DNA of 64,000 nt, from the NCBI GenBank assembly GCA_039815145.1, contig JBCBZW010000018.1, forward strand, positions 1 through 64,000, read 5' to 3'. The translations under genes were made by a program, and so were the position numbers. The notes under the pieces were generated by a model. It had not been told where the DNA came from. It did not search any database and was given only the letters and a program-made list of their open reading frames with translations. Shown here one piece after another: positions 16,936-24,852 of the stretch (position 1 is the stretch's first letter; the number at the start of each line of letters is the position of its first letter). Origin of the DNA: Pseudomonadota bacterium. Its GTDB lineage: Bacteria; Pseudomonadota; Gammaproteobacteria; Steroidobacterales; JBCBZW01.

Positions 16936-18528
16936 ATGTCACGCAAGATCAACTATGCAGACACGCGCCAGCCCTTGTTGCATCCGGATCACCCGCGGCC
17001 GGTCACCCGTCGTGAGTTCATCAGCGCGGGCTTGATGAACGGGGCGGGGCTCGCTTTCGGTTCCACCCTGTTCGGCCTCTTCGGTAACCCGAAGATGGCC
17101 CGCGCAGCGCTCTCCGATGACCTGGAGACGTTGCGTCAGAGCTGCGGCATCGCCGTGCAGGGCGCGGGCAAGATCCCCTTCATGTGCTTCGACCTCGCCG
17201 GTGGCTGCAACGTCGCCGCGTCGAACGTGCTGGTGGGCGGGCCCGGTGGGCAGTACGACTTCCTGAGCACCGAGGGCTACGCACGCCTCGGCCTGCCCGG
17301 GGACATGATCCCGCCCGTGGCCAACCCGCAGACGGGAACCAACGACTTCATCAACACGGACATGGGCATCGCCTTCCACTCCGATAGCGCGTTCCTGCGC
17401 GGGATCCTGGAGAAGGCATCGCCTGGCACCCTGGCCAACGTGCACGGGGCCGTGATTCCGGCGCGTTCGGAGAACGACACGGGCAACAACCCGCACAACC
17501 CCATGTACGGCATCTTCCGTGCCGGCGCGGACGGCGAACTGCTCACCCTGATCGGCTCGCGCAACAGCGATTCCGGTGGTCGCTCCGTGGCGCCCATGGA
17601 GCTGATGGACCCGAGCGTGCGCCCCACCAAGGTAGATCGCCCCAGCGATGTGACCGGTCTGGTCGATACGGGCAAGCTCGTGGGCCTGCTCGACCAGGGC
17701 GATGCCGTCGCCGTGATGGAGTCCATTCAGCGCATCAGCGACATGAAGCTCGGCCAGGTGGACACACGGATCACCGCCGACGACGTCCTCAAGGACCTCG
17801 TCCGCTGTGGGTACGTGAAGTCCGCAGACCTAGCGGATCGCTTCGGTGATCCCTCCACCCTGAACCCCGAGATTGACCCCGATATCGTCGGCCCCACAGG
17901 GATCTTCACGGAGGAGGAGCTGAACGACAACGACATCCGCAAGACTGCCTCGGTGATGAAGCTCGTGATCAACGGCTTCGCCGGTGCCGGCACGGTGGAG
18001 ATGGGCGGCTACGACTACCACGGCGGTCGCCGCGCCCGTGGTGAGGAACGTGACCTCGAGGCGGGGCGCTGCATGGGGGCGACCCTCGAGTACGCGGCCC
18101 GCATCGGCGTGCCCCTGATGCTGTACGTGTTCAGTGACGGCTCCGTTTCCGCCAACAGCAACATCGACAACTCGCCCGAAGGTCGCGGCAAGTTCGAGTG
18201 GCAGTCGGACAACCAGTCCACCGCCGCCTCGTTCTTCCTGGTCTACGACCCGAACGGCCGGCCGAGCCCCTTCACCGGCGACTCCCTGGGGCCGGAACGG
18301 CATATTCAGATCGGTCACTTCCGACCGGATGGGTCGGTGGAGGCCTCGAGTACGCCGGCGGCCAACAACGTCAACCTGCTGGTGCAGACCGTGATCCTCA
18401 ACTACATGGCCTTGCACGGGGAGCAGAACCGCTTCTCCGAGATCCTGCCGGCGCACGGCTTGGGCAGCGTCGCCCTACGCGATAGCCTCACGGCCTTCGA
18501 TCCCATAGTGAACGGAACGATTGGCTGA
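16936..18528 (+). CDS. Tat-exported DUF1501-like protein
   Basis: 530 residues with a twin-arginine signal: VTRREFISAGLMNGAGLAFG, meaning it is folded in the cytoplasm before export. The body has glycine-rich loops (FDLAGGCNVAASNVLVGGPG), a HSDSAFLRGILEKASPGTL segment and MGGYDYHGGRRARGEERD, which recall DUF1501 proteins (alkaline-phosphatase-superfamily-like) that pair with DUF1592/PSD1 cytochromes in other bacteria. The match is by layout rather than by a clear motif; homologues have also been mislabelled as GspF in databases, as I recall. It is the third gene of the operon begun at 13130. AGGAA stands nine bases before the ATG. Confidence 0.65.
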   Translation: MSRKINYADTRQPLLHPDHPRPVTRREFISAGLMNGAGLAFGSTLFGLFGNPKMARAALSDDLETLRQSCGIAVQGAGKIPFMCFDLAGGCNVAASNVLVGGPGGQYDFLSTEGYARLGLPGDMIPPVANPQTGTNDFINTDMGIAFHSDSAFLRGILEKASPGTLANVHGAVIPARSENDTGNNPHNPMYGIFRAGADGELLTLIGSRNSDSGGRSVAPMELMDPSVRPTKVDRPSDVTGLVDTGKLVGLLDQGDAVAVMESIQRISDMKLGQVDTRITADDVLKDLVRCGYVKSADLADRFGDPSTLNPEIDPDIVGPTGIFTEEELNDNDIRKTASVMKLVINGFAGAGTVEMGGYDYHGGRRARGEERDLEAGRCMGATLEYAARIGVPLMLYVFSDGSVSANSNIDNSPEGRGKFEWQSDNQSTAASFFLVYDPNGRPSPFTGDSLGPERHIQIGHFRPDGSVEASSTPAANNVNLLVQTVILNYMALHGEQNRFSEILPAHGLGSVALRDSLTAFDPIVNGTIG

Positions 18529-18550
18529 GCGATGCCTCGCTAGGACACCG

Positions 18551-19486
18551 GTGACGGTGTTACCCCCACGGCGCCGTGACGAGCCTCGTCGCGGCGCCGT
18601 CGTCGCGCCTACTTCGGGTACGATTCAGCGCCTGCCGGCAGTCCCCGCACCCGCCGTGCGTGTGCGGGCGATCGAAGCGGGCCAGGTGCTGGTGCTCGAG
18701 CGCCCGCCAGAGGCCTTTTCCGGTCTGCTGCGCCGAGCGAGCGAGCTGGTCGACGATGCCTTCGCCCTCGAGGGGCCTGCTGCACTCGCGCACTGCCTGC
18801 CGGCGGAGGTCTTCGCCGCGCGCGGCCGCATCCTTCAGCGGCGCTTCGCCGGCGACGCGACGGCACGCGACGCCTTCTGGCAAACGGCCAGCGCCCTGCA
18901 GATGGGCGATGGCGTTTTCCGCGATCAACTCTTCTTGCGTGTGCTGCCGCCGCAGGCGAGCGGCCACGGCGGCTTCCCACCCCTGCATCCCCACCGCGAC
19001 ACCTGGGGCTCGCGGGTCATGTGCCAGGAGAATTGGTGGGCCCCCGTGTCGCCCGTGTCACGTCTGAACACGTTGGGCCTGTACCTGCAGCACTGGCAGC
19101 AGCCGGTGGAGAACGAGTCCGACACCTGGTCCTTCGAGGACTATCGAGCCCATCGCCAGGCTGCAGGCGGTCAGGGGCGGTCGGTGGCTTACCCCTCGGC
19201 GCCGCGGGCCAAGTTACCGCCGCCGGCTCAGGAGGCGACCCCGCTGGAGCTGCCCGTGGGTCATCTGGCCTTGTTTTCCGGGGCGCAGCTGCACGTCTCC
19301 CTGCCCAATCACAGCGGCGTCACGCGCTTCAGCGTGGAGACCCGCACCGTTCGCTTGGAGCGCGGCGGGCGGCTGGCGCCGGGGCCGCGCAACGTTGACA
19401 CGGCCGAGCGCCCGCCGTACCTCACCTGGTTTCGCGATCGCCGCGGTACCACCCTTGCCGAGGCCCTGGACGCGTACGGCAGCTGA
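18551..19486 (+). CDS. PhyH-like Fe(II)/2-oxoglutarate oxygenase-type protein
   Basis: 311 residues from the GTG at 18551, which has AGGA about six bases upstream. The facial-triad pattern is visible: HRD in FPPLHPHRDTWGS (HxD) and a distal His in LFSGAQLHVSLPNHSG followed by Arg in VTRFSVETRTV, which would bind 2-oxoglutarate. The MCQENWWAPVSPV stretch after the HxD resembles PhyH-like proteins of marine bacteria. Substrate unknown; no signal peptide is apparent, so it is cytoplasmic. An upstream TTG at 18521 would overlap the preceding gene. It follows the Tat protein gene by 22 bp and could be the fourth gene of the riboswitch operon. Confidence 0.7.
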   Translation: MTVLPPRRRDEPRRGAVVAPTSGTIQRLPAVPAPAVRVRAIEAGQVLVLERPPEAFSGLLRRASELVDDAFALEGPAALAHCLPAEVFAARGRILQRRFAGDATARDAFWQTASALQMGDGVFRDQLFLRVLPPQASGHGGFPPLHPHRDTWGSRVMCQENWWAPVSPVSRLNTLGLYLQHWQQPVENESDTWSFEDYRAHRQAAGGQGRSVAYPSAPRAKLPPPAQEATPLELPVGHLALFSGAQLHVSLPNHSGVTRFSVETRTVRLERGGRLAPGPRNVDTAERPPYLTWFRDRRGTTLAEALDAYGS

Positions 19487-19513
19487 TCGCGCGAGCGACT
19501 ACAATGCCGGCCC

Positions 19514-20575
19514 ATGATGATCAGAGTTTCCGCCCGCGCAGCGCTCGCCTGCGCCGTTCTCATCGCCGCGGTGCTGAGCGGATGTGCGAAGGCGCCGCCG
19601 CCGCGCGATCTCGCCGATGCCCGCTTGCTCAGCATCTCCCTGGCGGCCGCGCCTGACCACGGCGTCGTATCGCTGGCGGCCGATGCGTCGGCGGGGGATG
19701 AGCAGTGGCTCTACCGGGCCCCCGCGGGCAGCGAGATTCGCCAGCTCACCGTGGCCCGGGACGAGTCGTTCCTCATCTACAGCTACGTGCCACCGCCGGC
19801 GGGCGACGCGCGCCTGTTCGACCGCAGCGCCTTGTACCGGGTGGATCTCACGGCCCCCGAGTGGTCCGCCCAGCCCCTGCTCGGCGGGGACACGCCCGGC
19901 GAGTACCTGCTGGAGCCCGCCCTGTCGCCGGACGGGCGCTACTGCTACCACGTGCGCGTGGCCGCCTCGGACGATGCGATCAACGCCTACTCGGACGTGA
20001 CCTTGCGTCGCCTCGACCTGCGCACGGGCGAGGTGCAGGACATCATCGCCAACGGCATCTGGCCCACCGTGTCCCCCGACGGGCGCAAGATCGCCTTCGT
20101 CGGCGTGCAGCCCCTGTCCCAGCAGCGCGGCCTGTTTGTGGCTAACGTCGACGGTAGCAAGCTCGAGATGTTGGTGCCCGTGGGCAAGTTCTTCGATGTG
20201 GACGCACCCGCGTTCACCCCCGACGGCAAGCACCTGGTGTTCGCCGTGGCGGAGGAGGACACGCGCGTGCCGGCAGGGCAGCGGGGTGGCCTGTCGTCCC
20301 TCCTGTGGCGATTGCTGCCGATCGGTGAGGCGCAGGCGCACAACGACCACGATGTGGCGTCGGACTGGTGGCGCGTCCCCGTTGCTGGGGGTGAGCCTGA
20401 ACGCCTCACCGAGCAGGCACAGATCATGAGCTACGGCGCTTTCGCGGGCGGTGATGGCACCTTCGCCTACGCCACCACCAATGGCATCTACCTGACGGAT
20501 CTGTCAGGGGAAGCGCCTGTGGCGGTGCGGTCTGAGGGCGTGTGGATGAGTGTGGCATGGCTGGGAGGGCGTTGA
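19514..20575 (+). CDS. TolB-like beta-propeller lipoprotein
   Basis: 353 residues with lipobox VLSGC. Repeated propeller blades carry the WD40-like/PD40 signature: EPALSPDGRYCYHV, WPTVSPDGRKIAFV and APAFTPDGKHLVFA. It ends in a short blade (VWMSVAWLGGR). Such proteins act as periplasmic scaffolds; enzymatic activity is not expected. Two adjacent ATGs (19514 and 19517) are equally possible starts. The gene is 2 bp upstream of the FixH/YtkA-like lipoprotein gene, which itself overlaps the MauG-like peroxidase gene, so these three are probably co-transcribed and work together. Confidence 0.8.
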   Translation: MMIRVSARAALACAVLIAAVLSGCAKAPPPRDLADARLLSISLAAAPDHGVVSLAADASAGDEQWLYRAPAGSEIRQLTVARDESFLIYSYVPPPAGDARLFDRSALYRVDLTAPEWSAQPLLGGDTPGEYLLEPALSPDGRYCYHVRVAASDDAINAYSDVTLRRLDLRTGEVQDIIANGIWPTVSPDGRKIAFVGVQPLSQQRGLFVANVDGSKLEMLVPVGKFFDVDAPAFTPDGKHLVFAVAEEDTRVPAGQRGGLSSLLWRLLPIGEAQAHNDHDVASDWWRVPVAGGEPERLTEQAQIMSYGAFAGGDGTFAYATTNGIYLTDLSGEAPVAVRSEGVWMSVAWLGGR

Positions 20576-20577
20576 AG

Positions 20578-21195
20578 ATGACGTCGAGAGGATCGTGGTA
20601 TCTCGCCGCGTCGTCGGCGCTGCTGCTCAGCGCCTGCGGGCCCGCGCCGAGCGAACCGGAAGCGCAAGCGCAGACCGCTGACCATGCGCACCATGAGCAC
20701 ATGGGGGGTGACGGCGATGCCGAGGTGCGCGCCATGCTCGAAGGCGCTAGCGTCGCCTCCGCCCAATCCACGCCCTCCGCCTGGCGCGCTCTGCGGGCCG
20801 AGGTGGCGGCAGGGCGCATCAGCCTCGACGATGACGGCATTCCGCAGAGCCTGGACCCGGTGGCGAGCAAGCTCACCGAGGGCGGGCATTTCCGCATCAG
20901 CCTCCAGGCGCCGCCTGAAGGGCCGCAGATCAATCGCCTGCTCACCTACACGATCGCTGTGGACGATCCCGAGGGCACGCCCGTGGAGGGCGCGCAGCTC
21001 GATTTCGTCGGTGGCATGCCCCTGCACGATCACGGCTTTCCCACCTCACCGGCGATCGGCGCGCCGGTGGCTCCCGGCCGCTACCCGCTCGAAGGGCTGC
21101 GCTTCGGCATGAAGGGCTGGTGGCAGCTGGTCCTGTCGGTGCAGGCGGGGCAGGTGACCGACACGGTGACCTTCGACATCGCCGTCGAGCCTTGA
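20578..21195 (+). CDS. FixH/YtkA-like lipoprotein
   Basis: 205 residues, lipobox LLSAC, then a His-rich stretch (DHAHHEHMGG) that could bind copper or another metal. The C-terminal half has an Ig-like fold reminiscent of FixH/YtkA domains: FRISLQAPPEG, NRLLTYTIAVDDPEGTPVEGAQLDF, GMPLHDHGFPTSP, GLRFGMKGWWQLVLSV. The HDHG motif is typical of this group. YtkA-like proteins are often linked to copper handling or oxidase assembly. GGGAGGG sits about eight bases before the ATG. The stop codon overlaps the TTG start of the next gene (TTGA), so translation is coupled to the diheme peroxidase. Confidence 0.75.
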   Translation: MTSRGSWYLAASSALLLSACGPAPSEPEAQAQTADHAHHEHMGGDGDAEVRAMLEGASVASAQSTPSAWRALRAEVAAGRISLDDDGIPQSLDPVASKLTEGGHFRISLQAPPEGPQINRLLTYTIAVDDPEGTPVEGAQLDFVGGMPLHDHGFPTSPAIGAPVAPGRYPLEGLRFGMKGWWQLVLSVQAGQVTDTVTFDIAVEP

Positions 21196-22481
21196 ATCGT
21201 TGCCACGCGCTGGGCGCCCTGGCGGCGCTGGCGCTGCTCGCGGTTGGGCCAGCGGCGAGTGCGAACGACGCCGCCGAGGCGCCTTGGAGTGTTGCCGAAC
21301 GCTCGCTGCTCGCGAGCCTCAGCCTCCTGCCGTCCCCCAGCTTGCCGGTCCCACCGAGCCCTTCGAACGCCCTGGCCGATTCTCCAGCAGCAGCTGCTCT
21401 CGGCGAGCGTCTGTTCTTCGACACCCGTCTGAGTGCCAACGGCGAGGTCTCCTGCGCCAACTGCCATCAACCGACCCACGCCTTCGCCGACAGCACCGCC
21501 CGTTCCCGCGGCCTCAGCCTCACCGGTCGCAACGCGCCGACCGTGCTCGGCGGGGCTTACCAACGCTGGCTCTACTGGGATGGGCGTCGGGACAGCCTCT
21601 GGGCCCAGGCGCTCACGCCGATCGAACACCCGGATGAGCAAGGGCTCGGCCGCGTGGCCGTGCTCGCCGTGCTCGCCGAGGACCCCACCTATCGCGAGGC
21701 CTGGGTCGACCTCTTCGACGAAGCACCCCTCGATGTGTCCGACGCGGAGCGTTTCCCGCTCCACGCCACACCGCGCGCGGACGCACCTGCCCTCGCCGCC
21801 TGGCAGCAGATGGCCTCGGATGATCGGGCGCGTGTGGATGCCGCCTTCGCGCGCGTGGGGAAGGCGATCGCCGCGTACGAGCGCACCCTGCTGCCCGCGC
21901 CGTCGCGCTTCGATCGCTTCGTCGCCGCCCTGCTGGCGGGAGATGTCACTGGAGGGGGATACCTCAGCGACGAGGAGCAGGCGGGCCTAAGGCTATTCAT
22001 CGGTGATCGCGCCCAGTGCACCCAGTGTCACAACGGGCCCATGTTCAGTAACGGCGGCTTTCACAACATCGGCCTGATCGCACGCACCGCCACGGCCGAC
22101 ACCGCAGATCTGGGCCGCGCCGCGGCCGTGCGCGAGGTGCGCGAGGATCCCTTCAACTGTCTCGGCCCGCACAGCGATGCGGCCCCCGCGGACTGCGCCG
22201 AGCTGCGCTTCATGAAGGCCCGTGGTGCGGACCTGTTGGGGGCGTTTCGCGTGCCCACCTTGCGCAACGTGGCGCGCACGGCGCCCTACATGCACGACGG
22301 CCGCTTCGCTGACCTCGCCGCTGTGCTCGCCCACTACGTGGCCGCGCCCACCCAGGTGCTCGGCCACCAGGAGCTCGACCCGCTACGCCTGGACGCGGAG
22401 GAGCTCGCCGCCCTGATCGCGTTTCTCCACGCCCTGAGCGGGGAGAGCCTCGACGACGGCGTGGCCGCGCTGACCCCCTGA
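21192..22481 (+). CDS. MauG/cytochrome c peroxidase-family diheme protein
   Basis: 429 residues from a TTG start inside the previous stop (TTGA overlap). After the signal peptide (ends ASAND), the first heme motif is CANCH (residues 88-92, followed by QPTHAFAD) and the second is CTQCH (276-280, followed by NGPMFSNGGFHN). The bacterial diheme peroxidase layout is complete: LGERLFFDTRLSANG before heme 1 and VPTLRNVARTAPYMHDGRF near the end. Members reduce peroxide or, as in MauG, oxidise a partner protein. The translationally coupled His-rich lipoprotein is a candidate partner. Confidence 0.92.
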   Translation: MNRCHALGALAALALLAVGPAASANDAAEAPWSVAERSLLASLSLLPSPSLPVPPSPSNALADSPAAAALGERLFFDTRLSANGEVSCANCHQPTHAFADSTARSRGLSLTGRNAPTVLGGAYQRWLYWDGRRDSLWAQALTPIEHPDEQGLGRVAVLAVLAEDPTYREAWVDLFDEAPLDVSDAERFPLHATPRADAPALAAWQQMASDDRARVDAAFARVGKAIAAYERTLLPAPSRFDRFVAALLAGDVTGGGYLSDEEQAGLRLFIGDRAQCTQCHNGPMFSNGGFHNIGLIARTATADTADLGRAAAVREVREDPFNCLGPHSDAAPADCAELRFMKARGADLLGAFRVPTLRNVARTAPYMHDGRFADLAAVLAHYVAAPTQVLGHQELDPLRLDAEELAALIAFLHALSGESLDDGVAALTP

Positions 22482-22501
22482 CCGTCGCATGCGCGGGTGC
22501 T

Positions 22502-22531
22502 TTGCTCCGCCATTCGGGCCGGCGCTATAGT
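22502..22531 (+). promoter_or_regulatory. Candidate sigma-70 promoter of the hydroxyproline gene pair
   Basis: TTGCTC (22502-22507) and TATAGT (22526-22531) are separated by 18 bases. Transcription would begin near 22538, which would leave the ATG at 22540 almost leaderless and supports the downstream TTG at 22567 as the true start. Confidence 0.4.
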
Positions 22532-22566
22532 CGACGTCAATGTCGCCATCGCCGCAGGACTGTGCC

Positions 22567-23673
22567 TTGAAGTTAGCTGAGATCCGCGTCTATCAAGTCG
22601 ATCTTCCCCTGGTGGAGGGCCGCTACAGCTGGTCCGAGGGCAAGTACGTCGAGGTCTTCGACAGCACCGTCGTCGAGCTGATCGGCGACGACGGTCGCTA
22701 CGGCCTTGGCGAGGTGTGCCCCCTCGGCCCCTTCTACCTCCCGGCGTTCGGGCCCGGTGCCCGGGCCGGTATCGGCGAGCTGGCGCCCACCTTGCTCGGC
22801 GAAGACCCCACGGCCCTCGGGCCGATCAATCGCCTCATGGATCGCGCCTTACTCGGCCACCCCTACGTGAAGTCGGCGATCGACATGGCGTGCTGGGACC
22901 TGCTCGGCAAGGCCTGTGACAGGCCGGTGTGCGACTTGCTGGGCGGTCGCTACGGCGAGCGCGTCGTGCTGTATCGGGCGATCAGCCAACGCCCCGTGGC
23001 GGAGATGGCGCAGAACGTCGCCGAGCATCGCGCCGCGGGCTATACCAAGTTTCAACTCAAGGTGGGCGGTGATCCCGCCACGGACATCGCGCGCATCCAC
23101 GCGGCGGCCGATGTGCTTTCCCCGGGCGAGGTGCTCGTCGCCGACGCCAACACGGGCTGGCGCGTGGATGACGCCCTGCGGGTGGTGCACGCCGTGCGCG
23201 ATCGCGACGTGTACATCGAGCAGCCGTGCCGCACCTACGAGCACTGCCTCACGGTGCGCCGCAAGACGGCGCTGCCCTTCATCCTCGATGAGAACATCAC
23301 CGATCTCGATGCCTTCCTGCGCGGCCATCACGACGGCGCGATGGATGCGATCAACCTGAAGATCTCCAAGGTGGGCGGCCTGAGCAAGGCAAGGCAGATC
23401 CGCGATCTGTGCGTCTCACTCAACGTGCCGATGACCCTGGAGGACAGCTGGGGCGGCGACATCATCACGGCTGCCATCGCCCACCTCGCGCACTCCACCC
23501 CCGAGCCCTTGCGCTTCTCGGCGACCGATTTCAATAGCTACGTCACGGTGAGCCACGCGAGCGGAGCGCCGACGCGCGTCGACGGGTGCATGGAAGCATC
23601 GCGCGCCCCGGGGCTCGGCGTCGAACCTCGTCGCGAGGTGTTGGGCGAGCCGGTGGCGGTTTACAGCGCGTGA
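22567..23673 (+). CDS. Enolase-superfamily dehydratase, probable cis-3-hydroxy-L-proline dehydratase
   Basis: 368 residues from TTG 22567 (AGGA eight bases upstream), giving the usual family N-terminus MKLAEIRVYQVDLPL. Enolase-superfamily marks: FQLKVGGDP with the catalytic Lys, metal ligands in VADANTG (Asp), IEQP (Glu) and DENI, and the second Lys in NLKISKVGG. The FQxKVGGDP form is typical of the cis-3-hydroxy-L-proline dehydratase group as I recall. That enzyme yields delta1-pyrroline-2-carboxylate. The next gene, 19 bp downstream, is an ornithine cyclodeaminase-family reductase able to turn that product into L-proline, which strongly supports the assignment. Other acid-sugar dehydratases remain possible. 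Confidence 0.78.
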   Translation: MKLAEIRVYQVDLPLVEGRYSWSEGKYVEVFDSTVVELIGDDGRYGLGEVCPLGPFYLPAFGPGARAGIGELAPTLLGEDPTALGPINRLMDRALLGHPYVKSAIDMACWDLLGKACDRPVCDLLGGRYGERVVLYRAISQRPVAEMAQNVAEHRAAGYTKFQLKVGGDPATDIARIHAAADVLSPGEVLVADANTGWRVDDALRVVHAVRDRDVYIEQPCRTYEHCLTVRRKTALPFILDENITDLDAFLRGHHDGAMDAINLKISKVGGLSKARQIRDLCVSLNVPMTLEDSWGGDIITAAIAHLAHSTPEPLRFSATDFNSYVTVSHASGAPTRVDGCMEASRAPGLGVEPRREVLGEPVAVYSA

Positions 23674-23692
23674 CGTCCCCGAGGAGCGTCCG

Positions 23693-24664
23693 ATGGAGCT
23701 GAAGGTATTCAACGCACAGGCGGTGGCCGAGGGCACGCCCTGGGTGCCCATGATCGATGCTATCCGTGACGCTTTCCGGGCCGCGGGCGTCTCGCCGATG
23801 CGTCATCACCATGCGGTGCCCGGCGTCGCCGAGGGAGACGACGACCTGACCTTGTTGCTGATGCCTGCCTGGCACGGCCAGGGCGGGGCCTTCGGTCTCA
23901 AGGTCGCAGCGCTCTCGCCTACGAACGCATCCGTTGGGTTGCCCACCTTGCACGGGGTGTACCTGTTGTTCGAGCCGGGCACCGGGGTGCCGCGGGCGCT
24001 GCTGGATGCGGGCGCCCTCACGGCCAGGCGCACGGCCGCTGCCTCCGCCCTGGCCTCGCGCTACCTTTCCCGCGAGAACGCGCAGACCTTGTTCGTGATC
24101 GGCACCGGTCGGGTCGCACGGGAGCTGATCAGCGCTCACTGCGCGGTGCGCCCGATCCGTGAGGTGCGCGTGTGGGGGCGGCGCCCCGAGCGGGCGCAGG
24201 CCTTGGTGGAGGCCGTCAGCGCAGAGCTCGACGCCGGGCAACGGTGCGTGAGCGTGGCGGACGTGGCCAGCGGCGCGGCCGGAGCGGACATCATCAGTGC
24301 TGCCACCGGCGCCAAAGCGCCGCTCCTGCGCAGCGAATGGGTGGAGGATGGCACGCACGTGGATCTGGTGGGGGCTTACACCCCTGCAATGTGCGAGGCG
24401 GACCCGGCGTTGGTGGGACGGTCCGACCAGGTGTTCATCGATACGTGGGAGGGCGCACGCGATGAGGCGGGCGATCTGCTGCAAGCGATCTCCGCTGGTG
24501 CCTTCTCGTTTGATTCGGTGGCGGGCGATCTGTATCAGATGTGCGCACACGATGGGGGCACCCTGCTGCGGCGGAGCGCACAGGAGATCACCCTCTACAA
24601 GTCCGTCGGCACGGCCCTGCAGGATCTGGCCGCGGCTGAGTTGTGCGTCACGCGCGCCCCATAG
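23693..24664 (+). CDS. Ornithine cyclodeaminase/mu-crystallin family, probable delta1-pyrroline-2-carboxylate reductase
   Basis: 323 residues with GAGGAG seven bases before the ATG. The Rossmann motif VIGTGRVARELI (residues about 130-141) binds NAD(P). Family segments MRHHHAVPG, LPTLHGVYLLFE, DAGALTARRTAAASALASRYL and VDLVGAYTPAMCEAD are all present. In this family, reductases of delta1-pyrroline-2-carboxylate (LhpI type) make L-proline during hydroxyproline catabolism. Adjacent to a probable cis-3-hydroxyproline dehydratase, that is the best reading. True ornithine cyclodeaminase or alanine dehydrogenase activity is the alternative. Confidence 0.83.
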   Translation: MELKVFNAQAVAEGTPWVPMIDAIRDAFRAAGVSPMRHHHAVPGVAEGDDDLTLLLMPAWHGQGGAFGLKVAALSPTNASVGLPTLHGVYLLFEPGTGVPRALLDAGALTARRTAAASALASRYLSRENAQTLFVIGTGRVARELISAHCAVRPIREVRVWGRRPERAQALVEAVSAELDAGQRCVSVADVASGAAGADIISAATGAKAPLLRSEWVEDGTHVDLVGAYTPAMCEADPALVGRSDQVFIDTWEGARDEAGDLLQAISAGAFSFDSVAGDLYQMCAHDGGTLLRRSAQEITLYKSVGTALQDLAAAELCVTRAP

Positions 24665-24852
24665 GGCTGCATATGTCGACTGCGCGAGCGCAGGCCGGAC
24701 CTTCCATAGCGTCGCGCGCACTCTCGCGCTAGCGCTAGGCCATCGCTCGACGCCTGCTCCGTCAAGGGCTTATGTCGGTACCCGCGAGCCGCGCCCGGCT
24801 CCGGTACACTACGCCCCCTCCAGTCCGAGCTGAATTCAGAGCGTTACCTATC

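Noticed and set aside
14472-16952. 826-codon minus-strand open frame
   Set aside because: It lies wholly opposite the LamG/diheme lipoprotein gene. Long antisense frames are expected in GC-rich coding DNA, and its His/Gly/Val-rich composition is typical of such shadows.
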